NCBI GenBank assembly: GCA_003505715.1
Contig: DNXU01000380.1
Coordinates: 1 to 20,157, forward strand
From: Cyanobacteria bacterium UBA8803
GTDB lineage: Bacteria > Cyanobacteriota > Cyanobacteriia > Cyanobacteriales > Coleofasciculaceae
Length of the DNA stretch: 20,157 nt
Direction of reading: 5' to 3'
A program made the translations under genes and the position numbers. Shown here one piece after another: positions 1 through 7,129 of this stretch; position 1 is the first letter of the stretch; every line of letters starts with the position of its first letter. The notes beneath the pieces are model-generated. The model saw nothing but the letters and a program-made list of their open reading frames with translations, was not told where the DNA came from and searched no databases.

Positions 1-952
1 GCAAGCCTGAGTAGTTTATAAAAATACCTTGATTGGAGAACCGACTCACCCAGAAGTCCAAATCTGGGTTACTAATGGCTGTCCTGACTTGCTGCACAAT
101 CTCCTGCGCTTGTTCCTGTGACTCGCACAGAGCAAATACTGTTGGACCAGAGCCAGACATCATCGCGCCCAAAGCACTGGTATTGTGAAATGCTTCTCTA
201 AGTTGCAATACTTGGGGGTTGTTTGGTAAAACAACTTTTTCTAAATCGTTGTGCAGCAGTTTGCCAATCTGTGCTCCATCTTTGTTAAGAATTGCCTGTA
301 CCATTGGGCCAGAATGCACGCAACGGGCGCGGGATTCCAAGTTCTGGCTATCCCGGATATAGGAATGGCCGAACTCAGAACGATACGTTTGATAAGCCCA
401 GGCCGTAGAAACAGCAAGACTGCGGTATTTGGCTAGCACCACGTACAGAGAATCCAAGCTGGGTAGGGGGTCGAGTTCCTCACCCCGTCCGGTGGCGATC
501 GCTGTCCCACCCGCCAGACAAAACGCTACGTCTGAGCCAAGTTTGGCGGCTAACTCTTGTAATTCTGGCTGGGTTAGCCCCAATTGCCACATCATATCTA
601 ATCCTACTAAAACGGCAGCCGCATTGGTTGAACCACCTGCTAGTCCGGCAGCTACGGGAATTTGCTTTTTGATCGTAATTTCCACACCGCCAAACCGGGC
701 AAAGACTTCGGGAAAAGCTTCGGTCATTAGTTGTACTGCCCGATAGGCGAGGTTGCCTTCGTTGGGTGGCACCTGGGGATGATCGCAATGGACTTGGATG
801 GTTTGGGTGCCAATGGGCCGTAAATCAATTTGGTCAGCTAAGTCGATGCTTTGCAGGAGCATCGCCAGTTCGTGATAACCATCGGGGCGATCGCCTAGTA
901 TTTCTAAATAGAGGTTGATTTTGGCCGGGGCAATTAGCGAATAGGAGCGCAT
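1..952 (-). CDS. ispE: 4-diphosphocytidyl-2-C-methyl-D-erythritol kinase, 3' end cut by the window edge
   Basis: IspE is the GHMP-family kinase of the MEP isoprenoid pathway; it phosphorylates CDP-ME with ATP in the cytoplasm. The reading frame is open from an ATG at 952 down to position 1, about 317 codons, so only the last few residues and the stop are missing (family length is about 300-320). The start reads MRSYSLIAPAKINLYLEILG, the usual AKINL opening. A PDGYHEL motif follows. The GHMP ATP-binding glycine-rich loop PVAAGLAGGSTNAAA lies near residues 105-120, and the C-terminal MMSGSGPTVFAL motif lies near residue 280. The gene starts 17 bp after the rsmA stop on the same strand, so the two are probably co-transcribed. 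Nothing in the visible part looks damaged. Confidence 0.93.
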   Translation of the reverse strand, partial: MRSYSLIAPAKINLYLEILGDRPDGYHELAMLLQSIDLADQIDLRPIGTQTIQVHCDHPQVPPNEGNLAYRAVQLMTEAFPEVFARFGGVEITIKKQIPVAAGLAGGSTNAAAVLVGLDMMWQLGLTQPELQELAAKLGSDVAFCLAGGTAIATGRGEELDPLPSLDSLYVVLAKYRSLAVSTAWAYQTYRSEFGHSYIRDSQNLESRARCVHSGPMVQAILNKDGAQIGKLLHNDLEKVVLPNNPQVLQLREAFHNTSALGAMMSGSGPTVFALCESQEQAQEIVQQVRTAISNPDLDFWVSRFSNQGIFINYSGL

Positions 953-969
953 TGGAGAATAATTAGGAA

Positions 970-1782
970 TTATTGATAAAGATTAGCTAAAGCAACCCAT
1001 TGTGACACGCTCAGGTCTTCTGCGCGAGCTTGGGGGCTAATTTCTAATTGTTCCAGTAAGTGGGTCAGTCGCTCCCGCTCTACCACGGATTTCAAATTAT
1101 TTCGCAACATTTTCCGCTTGCTGGCAAAGCCTAGTTTGACTAAGGTGTCTAACTGCTTGGGGTTAGCAGCAGGTGGTTCTATCGATCGGGGACGCAACCG
1201 CACCACGGCTGAATCTACCTTGGGAGGCGGAGAGAAGGCTTTGGCGGGTACATCTGCGATAAATTCGCATTCGGCCAGATATTGCACCCTTACCGATAAG
1301 GCACCAAAAGCCTTGGCACCCGCTTGGGCAGACAGTCGCTGTGCAACTTCTTTTTGTACCAACAGCACGATTAAATCAAAGGGGGGCACGGTAGGTTGGC
1401 TGATGTTGCCCAGCAATTTTTCTAGAATTGGGCCAGTGATGTTGTAGGGGATATTGGCAACAACTTTATTGGGGTTTTGAAATTTCGGAAAGGCCGTGAG
1501 TTGAGAGTCTACGTCGAGGGTGAGGAAGTCGCCTTGCAATAGTAAGAAGTTGGCGATCTGACCCAGCCTTTTCACTAACAGTTCGCATAAGTCGCGGTCA
1601 ATTTCCACAGCAACCAAGGACTCGACTTGTGGCAACAAGCGGCGGGTGAGAATACCCGTACCAGGGCCAATTTCCAGGATGCGATCACATGGCTGCAAGG
1701 AAGCTGCTGCCACGATGCGATCGAGTGCTTCCTCACTACGCAGCCAATGTTGAGCAAATTGTTTGCGGGCTTTTGGATTCAT
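970..1782 (-). CDS. rsmA: 16S rRNA (adenine(1518)-N6/adenine(1519)-N6)-dimethyltransferase
   Basis: RsmA (KsgA) uses S-adenosylmethionine to dimethylate two adjacent adenines near the 3' end of 16S rRNA during small-subunit assembly. The 270-residue product has the normal length. It begins MNPKARKQFAQHWL, followed by the SAM-binding motif EIGPGTGILTRRLL (about residues 37-50), the acidic motif VEIDRDL and the catalytic motif ANIPYNITGPIL (about residues 109-120; NIPY is the usual variant of the N6-adenine methylase motif). The C-terminal part contains KRKMLRNNLK, typical of the family's RNA-binding helical domain. It is the upstream gene of a likely rsmA-ispE transcription unit, an order common in cyanobacteria. 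The ATG at 1782 agrees with family N-termini, although no strong Shine-Dalgarno is visible. Confidence 0.95.
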   Translation of the reverse strand: MNPKARKQFAQHWLRSEEALDRIVAAASLQPCDRILEIGPGTGILTRRLLPQVESLVAVEIDRDLCELLVKRLGQIANFLLLQGDFLTLDVDSQLTAFPKFQNPNKVVANIPYNITGPILEKLLGNISQPTVPPFDLIVLLVQKEVAQRLSAQAGAKAFGALSVRVQYLAECEFIADVPAKAFSPPPKVDSAVVRLRPRSIEPPAANPKQLDTLVKLGFASKRKMLRNNLKSVVERERLTHLLEQLEISPQARAEDLSVSQWVALANLYQ

Positions 1783-1811
1783 AGGCAGCTATGCAGAAGG
1801 TAGAAGGGAGG

Positions 1812-1850
1812 AAAGCTTGTACAGTAAGCTTTTTAACCTTTTTTTAAAAG
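1812..1850. other. two adjacent inverted repeats between divergent rsmA and histidine kinase
   Basis: AAAGCTT (1812-1818) is repeated inverted as AAGCTTT (1826-1832) with a 7-nt spacer. ACCTTTT (1837-1843) pairs with AAAAGGT (1845-1851) in an A/T-rich hairpin directly after it. They lie in the 189-bp divergent control region, 30-70 bp upstream of rsmA. They could be operator or leader structures, but there is no direct evidence for either. Confidence 0.35.
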
Positions 1851-1971
1851 GTGGGTTATTTCCGTCAAGCTGTACTAGAGCGATCGAGACTTCCTTTTCC
1901 CATACCAATCTGGATTTGCAAACGTTAGCTTAGTGGAAATATCACATTAGTCGCGCATCACTAATAAAAAC

Positions 1972-4350
1972 ATGACTCTGCGCCTCAAGGCACTCCTGAT
2001 CGTTGGGGTAACGCTTGTATTTCTCCTCATAACGCTGTATCTCAGCTTATCAGGTATCTGGCTGAGGGGTTTTGCTCAAATTGAGTCACAGCAAGCTTAC
2101 CTTAATGTTAAGCGAGTCACAGAGGCATTAGATAATGATTTGAAAGAACTCCAATCTACGGCAGCTGATTGGGCATCTTGGGACGAAACCTATCAGTTTG
2201 TGGAGGAGGGGAACGAAACCTATATCCAAACCAATCTGGAAGATGCAGCGATCGCTAACCTCCAACTCAATGTCATGGTGTTTATCCATAGGGGGGGTCG
2301 AATTGTCTATGACCAAGGCTTGGATTTAGAGGAAAAGGTGACAGTACCCGTTCCCGATAGCTTGAGGCAATACCTGGCTGCTAATCCCCGCTTATTCCAA
2401 AATACCAATATCGCTAGCAGTCTTTACGGAATTGTAGTTTTACCGGAAAATCCGCTGCTGCTGGCTACCCATCCGATCCTGGACAGTCACCAAACTGCAC
2501 CGAGTCGGGGTACTCTCCTGGTGGGACGTTTTTTAAATACAGAACAAGTTCAGCGGATTTCCACGCTGACTCATTTAGCGATCGCCGTGTATCCGTTCTC
2601 CTTGGCACAGTTACCCAGTGATTTTCAAGCCGTTAAAAACCAACTCGATCGGCCACCATCTAACTTTCATACCCCTTCAGAACCCCAAATTTTGATTCGT
2701 CTCCTGAGTCATGAGCGAATTGCTGGCTACACCCTAATCAAGGATATTCAAGGCCAGCCTGGATTGTTGTTGCGCGTAGATATTGCTAGAGATATCTACC
2801 AACGAGGTCAGCAAGGTTTGCGTTATCTGGTGGCGGCTTTGCTGATAGTAGGTGTGACATTTGGCATGGTTACCCTGTGGCTCTTAGAAAAATGGGTGTT
2901 GTTGCCTTTGGCTCGCTTCCTGGCTACTGTCAAACACATTCGTAGTAGTGGTAACCTGTCAGAACGCTTGTTAACTCCTGGGAACGATGAATTATCGCGC
3001 TTGGGTATTGCCATGAATCAGCTGTTAGCAACCTTACAGGAGTCTCAACGGCAACTACGCCAGAGTCAGGAACGATATCAGTCTGTAGTAGACAACGTCA
3101 GAGAAGTAATTTTTCAGACAGATGCTAAGGGGAGATGGATGTTTCTTAATCCAGCTTGGACGGAACTAACAGGATTTAGCATTGAAGAAAGCCTGGGTCT
3201 ACCGTTCTGGAAGTTTATCCATCCGGAAGACCGATCTTACCAGCGCGAGAAGTTTCATCGACTCATTCAAGAGCAGGTTCAAGACAATCGTTGTGAGATT
3301 CGCTACCAGACTAAAGAGGGTGCGGGACGTATTTTTGAGGTTCACTACCGTTTGAGGTTTGCTACAGACGGCGCGATCGCGGGAATAGCAGGTACGCTCA
3401 ATGATATTAGCGATCGCAAACTGGCCGAAGCGAGAGAACAAGCCAAAACCCAACAGCTAGAACAAACGCTGCGGGAACTCACTCAAACCCAAGCGCAGTT
3501 GATCCAAAGTGAGAAAATGTCGAGTTTGGGACAGTTAGTTGCCGGAGTAGCTCACGAAATTAATAATCCGGTTAGTTTTGTCTCCGGCAATCTCGAACAT
3601 GCCAACCACTATTTTCAACAGCTGCTTGACTTGATTGATGCCTATCAGCAGCATTATCCCAATCCGCCAGCAGCAATTCAAGCGCAAATGGAGGAAATTG
3701 ACTTTAACTTTTTAGCAAGGGATTTGCCTAGACTTCTAGATTCTATGCAAGTGGGAGCCGATCGCATTAGTGAAATCGTGAAATCTCTAAGGAATTTTTC
3801 GCGGCTGGATGAAGCCGAAGTCAAGCGAGTTGACATACACGAAGGTCTTGACAGCAACCTAATGATTTTACAGCATAAACTGAAAGCCCAAGGCCAGCAG
3901 GCAGAAATTCAAATTTTCAAAGAGTACGGCAACTTACCCAAGGTCGAGTGCTATCCCGGACAACTCAACCAAGTGTTTATGAATCTACTGACCAATGCCA
4001 TTGATGCTCTAGAAGAGAAGAGAGTTACAAGTAATTTAGCTGAGTCTCCCTGGATTAGAATTCGCACTGAAGTAAAAGATGCCCATTGCGTGCTGATCCG
4101 GATTGCCGATAATGGTACGGGGATGACTGAAACTACAACTCAGCGCCTATTCGACCCCTTTTTCACAACCAAACCTGTTGGTAAGGGTACGGGTTTGGGG
4201 TTGTCTATCAGCTACCAAATTGTGTTGGAAAAACACAAGGGACAGTTACTGGTCAACTCGGAATTGGGTATAGGCACTGAGTTTACGATTGAGTTACCAA
4301 CGTCGCAAAGTGAGGGAGACATATCATATGGGAACATGCCAACTTTTTGA
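1972..4350 (+). CDS. membrane sensor histidine kinase, CHASE4-HAMP-PAS-HisKA-HATPase
   Basis: This is a 792-residue inner-membrane sensor kinase. In order I see: a first transmembrane helix (about residues 5-29); a periplasmic CHASE4-type sensor domain (about 35-280) with its typical ADWASWDETYQF stretch; a second transmembrane helix (about 283-306); a HAMP linker (about 306-360); a PAS/PAC domain (about 370-485, with IFQTDAKGRW and FIHPEDR); a coiled coil; a dimerisation helix with the phospho-acceptor in GVAHEINNPVSF (His528); and a HATPase domain with N box NLLTNAIDAL, G1 box IADNGTGM, F box FDPFFTTKP and G2 box GKGTGLGLSI. All catalytic boxes look intact. No response regulator is adjacent, so it is an orphan kinase in this window. 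The signal it senses cannot be read from the sequence. It is transcribed divergently from rsmA. Confidence 0.93.
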   Translation: MTLRLKALLIVGVTLVFLLITLYLSLSGIWLRGFAQIESQQAYLNVKRVTEALDNDLKELQSTAADWASWDETYQFVEEGNETYIQTNLEDAAIANLQLNVMVFIHRGGRIVYDQGLDLEEKVTVPVPDSLRQYLAANPRLFQNTNIASSLYGIVVLPENPLLLATHPILDSHQTAPSRGTLLVGRFLNTEQVQRISTLTHLAIAVYPFSLAQLPSDFQAVKNQLDRPPSNFHTPSEPQILIRLLSHERIAGYTLIKDIQGQPGLLLRVDIARDIYQRGQQGLRYLVAALLIVGVTFGMVTLWLLEKWVLLPLARFLATVKHIRSSGNLSERLLTPGNDELSRLGIAMNQLLATLQESQRQLRQSQERYQSVVDNVREVIFQTDAKGRWMFLNPAWTELTGFSIEESLGLPFWKFIHPEDRSYQREKFHRLIQEQVQDNRCEIRYQTKEGAGRIFEVHYRLRFATDGAIAGIAGTLNDISDRKLAEAREQAKTQQLEQTLRELTQTQAQLIQSEKMSSLGQLVAGVAHEINNPVSFVSGNLEHANHYFQQLLDLIDAYQQHYPNPPAAIQAQMEEIDFNFLARDLPRLLDSMQVGADRISEIVKSLRNFSRLDEAEVKRVDIHEGLDSNLMILQHKLKAQGQQAEIQIFKEYGNLPKVECYPGQLNQVFMNLLTNAIDALEEKRVTSNLAESPWIRIRTEVKDAHCVLIRIADNGTGMTETTTQRLFDPFFTTKPVGKGTGLGLSISYQIVLEKHKGQLLVNSELGIGTEFTIELPTSQSEGDISYGNMPTF

Positions 4351-4373
4351 CACTCCGCCGCTTAGGAGTTTTT
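4347..4373 (+). terminator. short hairpin plus T-run after the histidine kinase, possibly an IS-end trace
   Basis: ACTCC (4352-4356) pairs with GGAGT (4365-4369) around an 8-nt loop, followed by a T-run (4369-4373). This would be a weak intrinsic terminator just after the kinase stop codon. The start of the segment, TTGACACTCC, is the same ten bases found at the edge of the IS200/IS605-like end after folB (7480-7489). It may therefore be a remnant of such an end. The stem is short, so terminator strength is uncertain. Confidence 0.4.
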
Positions 4374-4654
4374 CAAACAAAACTATAAAGCTATGCCTGC
4401 ACTATTTAATTGTTAAAGGGGAATGCTCAATTGCCAATTTTGCAGGGAATTAGCTTGGAGTTGACGGTTGAGCAGATTTTTGGTTGGTTAACACTCTAAG
4501 ACTGATCGGGGATTGAGGTGTAACTGATGGTAGATCATCCCGACCAACCGAATCATCCCGATCAGGTATATAGAACCAAATTCCTTCCAGATAAGAGGCT
4601 TGAGTGAGCTTCTAACACTTCGCGGATGACCCAAACTTAATAAGCTTGGTGCAG
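4374..4654. other. non-coding stretch with overlapping long-range inverted repeats
   Basis: I see no credible gene here. The segment contains CTGATCGGG (4502-4510) repeated inverted as CCCGATCAG (4557-4565). An overlapping pair is GGTTGGT (4482-4488) and ACCAACC (4543-4549). The decamer ATCATCCCGA occurs twice (4535-4544 and 4552-4561). The two inverted-repeat pairs interlock, as in a pseudoknot. It could be the 3' UTR of the kinase, a small RNA or remnant mobile DNA. Confidence 0.4.
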
Positions 4655-4768
4655 TTAGCGCGATCGCTTCTGCTGCCGTCTCCGCTTCAAATCCTCAGCC
4701 AGTCGAATATCCACGAGTTCCCCATCCTCCCACGCTTCACCATTTAAAAGAAAGCGTCTTGGGGACAA
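4655..4768 (-). CDS. possible small basic protein, 37 residues, TTG start
   Basis: A short minus-strand frame downstream of the SRP RNA reads from a TTG at 4768 to TAA at 4655. The product has MSPRRFLLNGEAWEDGELVD near its start and ends in a strongly basic tail (KRRRQQKRSR). The protein-like composition, with alternating acidic and basic segments and a clear amphipathic run DIRLAEDLKRRR, makes it look like real coding sequence rather than chance. No Shine-Dalgarno is visible and there is no ATG, so it could instead be the tail of a degraded gene. I do not recognise a family. It lies 24 bp past the mature SRP RNA end and could be on the same transcript. Confidence 0.35.
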   Translation of the reverse strand: MSPRRFLLNGEAWEDGELVDIRLAEDLKRRRQQKRSR

Positions 4769-4792
4769 AGGCCAAGAGATTAATAACTAAAA

Positions 4793-4886
4793 GACCCGGA
4801 GTCCACGCCTACCGTAAGCATCCCGTATTGCTGCTACCTTCCGGTCCTGACAAGGTTTGGGCGTTGCGATCGCATGAATCCGAGTC
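4793..4886 (-). ncRNA. ffs: signal recognition particle RNA, bacterial small (4.5S) type
   Basis: The minus strand carries the conserved SRP domain IV core GTCAGGACCGGAAGGTAGCAG, read as the hairpin with the GGAA tetraloop that binds Ffh. The ends close the RNA: GACTCGGA at the 5' side (4886-4879) pairs with TCCGGGTC at the 3' side (4800-4793), allowing G-U pairs, which gives an RNA of about 94 nt. A plausible -10 box TATGCT lies at 4894-4899, seven nucleotides upstream of the predicted 5' end; no convincing -35 is visible. The RNA forms the signal recognition particle with Ffh and directs nascent membrane proteins to the inner membrane. A HIP1 octamer lies within the stem region. A T-rich run follows the 3' end. 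Confidence 0.93.
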
Positions 4887-4932
4887 ACCTATTAGCATAA
4901 CATTAAAAAACTCAGAGGGACGATGAATATTT

Positions 4933-5199
4933 TTATTCCACCAGGATGCGCCACTCGTGCAGCTTGTAGTTGACACAGTTATTTTGGATAAGGGGATCTT
5001 GCTCGACAATCATTTGTGCCTCTGCTAAGGAATTCGCCTCAAACAGCAGCATCCCCCCTCCCAATTCTGCCCAGTAGCCTGTTTTTGCCCGATGTCCTTT
5101 AGCAATTAAGTCTTGCACGTAAGCTTTGTGAGCGGGAACGTATTGGTCGAAGGTTGCTTTATCTACGATGCCTTCTTCAATCTTGACAAACCAGGGCAT
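4933..5199 (-). CDS. YciI-like family protein
   Basis: This 88-residue protein belongs to the YciI-like dimeric alpha/beta-barrel family. It begins MPWFVKIEEGIVDKATFDQY, and the conserved His lies in PAHKAYVQDL near residue 24. The GYWAELGGGMLLFEA segment (about residues 41-55) and the EQDPLIQNNCVNYKLHEW end are typical of the family. YciI-type proteins are small cytoplasmic proteins whose biochemical role is mostly unknown; some relatives act as dehalogenases or hydrolases. It begins 15 bp after the helix-hairpin-helix gene on the same strand and is probably the last protein gene of a three-gene unit. The SRP RNA gene follows with its own likely promoter. Confidence 0.85.
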   Translation of the reverse strand: MPWFVKIEEGIVDKATFDQYVPAHKAYVQDLIAKGHRAKTGYWAELGGGMLLFEANSLAEAQMIVEQDPLIQNNCVNYKLHEWRILVE

Positions 5200-5214
5200 T
5201 GATCTTCTTTGCGC

Positions 5215-5763
5215 TCAAAATTTTAGGTAGTACATTAAATCAGATATTACTTGAGGAGGGAGAGCTAGGCGACGCTGGAAATCTGCTAAATTGCGGTATT
5301 TGCCCAATTCGTTCCGATTTTGGACGATCGCTCTAGCTAGAAACAAATCTACCGAGGGGATTTTACTCAGCTGTTCTACTGATGCTGTATTGGGATTGAC
5401 TCGCACGGGTGTGGCAGGACAGTCGGCATCGTAGTAACAGAACTGGAGAATTGGCTTGAAAGGGGTGAGGTTCTGTACCGGTACGCTTAGTGCAGCAGCC
5501 AGATCTTCCAAGCACAAAAACTGTACCCCAGTTTCGGCCAACTCAACCAGCAATCGCGCCTGATGAATGGAAATCCCTGGCAACCTCAACCAATCATCAA
5601 CAGTGGCTTGATTGACATCAATTTTGATTCCCAACGCAGCAGCTACCGCAATTTCGCCAGCCGATTGCAGCCGATAATAAGGATTACCCTCAATCTTGGC
5701 CTGGATAGAGAGCCAATTCTGATTCCCCCACTGTGGGGATGAAAGCCAGTTAAACAATGCCAT
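5215..5763 (-). CDS. helix-hairpin-helix (ComEA-like) protein
   Basis: This 182-residue protein has two helix-hairpin-helix segments of the ComEA type. The first is IDVNQATVDDWLRLPGISIH (about residues 48-67). The second is VNPNTASVEQLSKIPSVD (about residues 122-139), followed by YRNLADFQRRLALP. Such modules usually bind DNA without sequence specificity. Unlike secreted ComEA there is no signal peptide or transmembrane anchor at the N-terminus, so a cytoplasmic role is more likely. The gene starts 5 bp after the TM2-domain gene and ends 15 bp before the YciI-like gene, which suggests one operon. No strong ribosome binding site is seen; the start relies on close spacing and on lack of alternatives. 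Confidence 0.8.
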   Translation of the reverse strand: MALFNWLSSPQWGNQNWLSIQAKIEGNPYYRLQSAGEIAVAAALGIKIDVNQATVDDWLRLPGISIHQARLLVELAETGVQFLCLEDLAAALSVPVQNLTPFKPILQFCYYDADCPATPVRVNPNTASVEQLSKIPSVDLFLARAIVQNRNELGKYRNLADFQRRLALPPQVISDLMYYLKF

Positions 5764-5768
5764 TGTTT

Positions 5769-6164
5769 TTACGCAATCCGGTCAAGTAATTGGCGGCGCT
5801 TCTGCTCAAATTCATACTCCGACATCAACCCCTCCTGACGCAAGCTATCCAGCTGTCGCAAGGCATCAGCGATCGCTCCCACTTGTGCGGGGTCAACTCC
5901 AGCTGATTGAGTTGGAGCAGATGATGCCGCAGGGCTTAGACCAAAGTTAAAATTGTGGTCGAACTGCTCCGCACTTTGGAGGAGATACCAAACCCCTTCA
6001 ATTCCGCTAGCAATGCGGGGAATAGGCGTCCACGACAGGAGTAAATAAAGGACTCCCCAACCGGGCTGCCCCAGATAAAACTTGTGAAATCCAGAAATAG
6101 GCATCACTACCCCACTAAACGCCAGCAAGGCAGCAACTTTTCGACTTTTCGGCTTGCTCAACAT
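5769..6164 (-). CDS. TM2-domain membrane protein with C-terminal SHOCT-like helix
   Basis: The 131-residue product begins with a basic stretch MLSKPKSRKVAALLAF. Two hydrophobic segments of a TM2 domain follow: about residues 10-27 and 32-52, with the characteristic SGFHKFYLGQPGWGVLYLLL. The C-terminal 35 residues (VGAIADALRQLDSLRQEGLMSEYEFEQKRRQLL) match the short SHOCT-type oligomerisation motif, in which a small helix with DxLxxLGLxxEEFxxKKxxLL pattern is common. The family has no defined reaction; it is an integral inner-membrane protein. It is the promoter-proximal gene of the minus-strand unit with the helix-hairpin-helix and YciI-like genes. Its upstream flank is occupied by heptamer repeats. 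Confidence 0.85.
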   Translation of the reverse strand: MLSKPKSRKVAALLAFSGVVMPISGFHKFYLGQPGWGVLYLLLSWTPIPRIASGIEGVWYLLQSAEQFDHNFNFGLSPAASSAPTQSAGVDPAQVGAIADALRQLDSLRQEGLMSEYEFEQKRRQLLDRIA

Positions 6165-6207
6165 ACTTGGTCTTACCCGTTGGAATAGCTGCTTCTTATA
6201 TCATAAG

Positions 6208-6263
6208 GATGAGGTATGAGGGATGAGGGATGAGGGATAAGGGATGAGGGATGAGGGATGAGG
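6208..6263. repeat. tandem heptamer repeat, eight copies of GATGAGG-type unit
   Basis: There are eight uninterrupted 7-bp units: GATGAGG six times, with one TATGAGG and one GATAAGG variant. This is the style of short tandemly repeated repetitive sequence known from filamentous cyanobacteria. A complementary array lies at 7096-7129. Confidence 0.95.
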
Positions 6264-6282
6264 TAGGGAATCATAGGACACC

Positions 6283-6336
6283 TTGACCTTATCAATTTGG
6301 CCATCTATCATGAAATTAACAGATAATTTAATGATA
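6283..6336 (+). promoter_or_regulatory. promoter and inverted-repeat operator of the toxin-antitoxin pair
   Basis: A -35 box TTGACC (6283-6288) and a -10 box TATCAT (6306-6311) are separated by 17 bp, the ideal spacing. TATCATGAAATTA (6306-6318) is repeated inverted as TAATTTAATGATA (6324-6336) with a 5-bp spacer and one mismatch across 13-bp arms. The operator overlaps the -10 box and ends 5 bp before the antitoxin start. That is the arrangement expected when an antitoxin or its complex represses its own transcription. Repressor identity is inferred, not shown. Confidence 0.72.
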
Positions 6337-6341
6337 AACTC

Positions 6342-6629
6342 GTGATTAACCTCAAAAACATTTATTCCCTCACCGAGTTCCAGCGCAACGTCAAAAACTT
6401 TCTGGCACAGATGAAACAGACTGGAGAGCCAGTAGTGCTAACGGTGAATGGTAAAGCTGAACTGGTAGTCCAGGATGCAGCAACTTACCAACAACTAGTT
6501 GAACGCCTCGAATATGCAGAATCCATTGCTCTCATCCGCCAAAGCATGACTGAATTTGCTCGCGGCGAAGGAATGCCAGTACAGGAAGCCTTAGAGAAGT
6601 TCCGGCAGCAGTATGGCATACCACGTTGA
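6342..6629 (+). CDS. Phd/YefM-family antitoxin
   Basis: The 95-residue product starts at GTG (6342) with INLKNIYSLTEFQRNVKNFL, followed by GEPVVLTVNGKAELVVQDAATYQQL. This is the Phd/YefM fold: an N-terminal DNA-binding and dimerisation half (about residues 1-55) and a C-terminal helical half (about 56-95) that should wrap around the toxin. It is expected to neutralise the downstream ParE/RelE-like toxin and to bind the inverted repeat just upstream. The GTG has no clear Shine-Dalgarno, and the nearby ATG at 6331 is out of frame and stops at once. The reading frame overlaps the toxin start by 17 bp, a sign of translational coupling. A type II toxin-antitoxin pair is the clear interpretation. 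Confidence 0.9.
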   Translation: MINLKNIYSLTEFQRNVKNFLAQMKQTGEPVVLTVNGKAELVVQDAATYQQLVERLEYAESIALIRQSMTEFARGEGMPVQEALEKFRQQYGIPR

Positions 6630-6960
6630 AATTTCGCCGACAGCAATCTCCGATATCGAAGCAACTTTTCTGTGGTTGAGAGAGCGATCGCCAGAAATAG
6701 CAAATAAATGGGTGAATAGTTGTAGCGAAGCCATGCTTTCTCTAGAGCAATTCCCCGAACGTTGCCAGCTTGCACCAGAAAGCAAACTAATGGGCATAGA
6801 AATACGCCAGTTATTGCACCAGAACAAGTATCGAATTCTCTTCACAATTACACTAGATACAACAGAAACAGAAGGCGTAGTGCAAATTCATAGGGTTATG
6901 CACTCTGCTAGAGATAGACTTCGCACCCCAGAAGGACTTCTAGGAGAAGACTCAAATTAA
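6613..6960 (+). CDS. ParE/RelE-superfamily toxin
   Basis: The 115-residue product begins MAYHVEISPTAISDIEATFL, the usual first strand and helix of ParE/RelE toxins. The core LLHQNKYRILFTITLD and the C-terminal VVQIHRVMHSARDRL match the conserved Y-R-I-x-Y and H-x-R-x-x sections of ParE-type proteins. Relatives either poison DNA gyrase (ParE) or cleave mRNA on the ribosome (RelE); the sequence alone does not settle which, though the HSARD end is more often seen in ParE-like members. It overlaps the antitoxin gene by 17 bp. The two genes sit between oppositely oriented heptamer arrays (6208-6263 and 7096-7129). No terminator is visible directly after it. Confidence 0.87.
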   Translation: MAYHVEISPTAISDIEATFLWLRERSPEIANKWVNSCSEAMLSLEQFPERCQLAPESKLMGIEIRQLLHQNKYRILFTITLDTTETEGVVQIHRVMHSARDRLRTPEGLLGEDSN

Positions 6961-7069
6961 CCCTGCTTTAATCTAGGTGTAAGATGCCCCCCTTCATATC
7001 ATGTCCGGTTGATTAACCCTCATAAAACCTTCGTTGGGCGGGTTTGAGGTGATCTCATATCTGTGAGCA

Positions 7070-7075
7070 TATAAT
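7070..7075 (+). promoter_or_regulatory. possible -10 box of folB
   Basis: A perfect TATAAT lies 55 bp upstream of folB. TTGAGG at 7044-7049 could be a -35 but the 20-bp spacer is too long to be convincing. It is the best promoter candidate between the toxin and folB. Confidence 0.35.
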
Positions 7076-7095
7076 ATTGGTCGCTAAAGTGAGAC

Positions 7096-7129
7096 CCTCA
7101 TCCTTCATCCCTCATCCCTCATCCCTCCT
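7096..7129. repeat. tandem heptamer repeat, complementary to the 6208 array, abutting the folB start
   Basis: Four 7-bp units of CCTCATC type (one is CTTCATC) and a partial fifth end exactly at the folB ATG. The unit is the reverse complement of the GATGAGG unit at 6208-6263. The array occupies the place where a Shine-Dalgarno would normally be; on the sense strand it is pyrimidine-rich and cannot pair with 16S rRNA. Confidence 0.93.

Noticed and set aside
480..788. Protein frame on the minus strand inside ispE
   Set aside because: It lies in another frame of the well-supported ispE gene and shows no family features.
1118..1447. Plus-strand frame opposite rsmA
   Set aside because: It is antisense to a clearly conserved gene and has no recognisable motifs.
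4793..4886. tRNA or other structured RNA at the SRP locus
   Set aside because: There is no cloverleaf or CCA end, while the GGAA-loop core and closing stem fit SRP RNA.
6485..6845. Minus-strand frames opposite the toxin-antitoxin genes
   Set aside because: The plus-strand genes have family motifs, a promoter and an operator; the minus frames have none.
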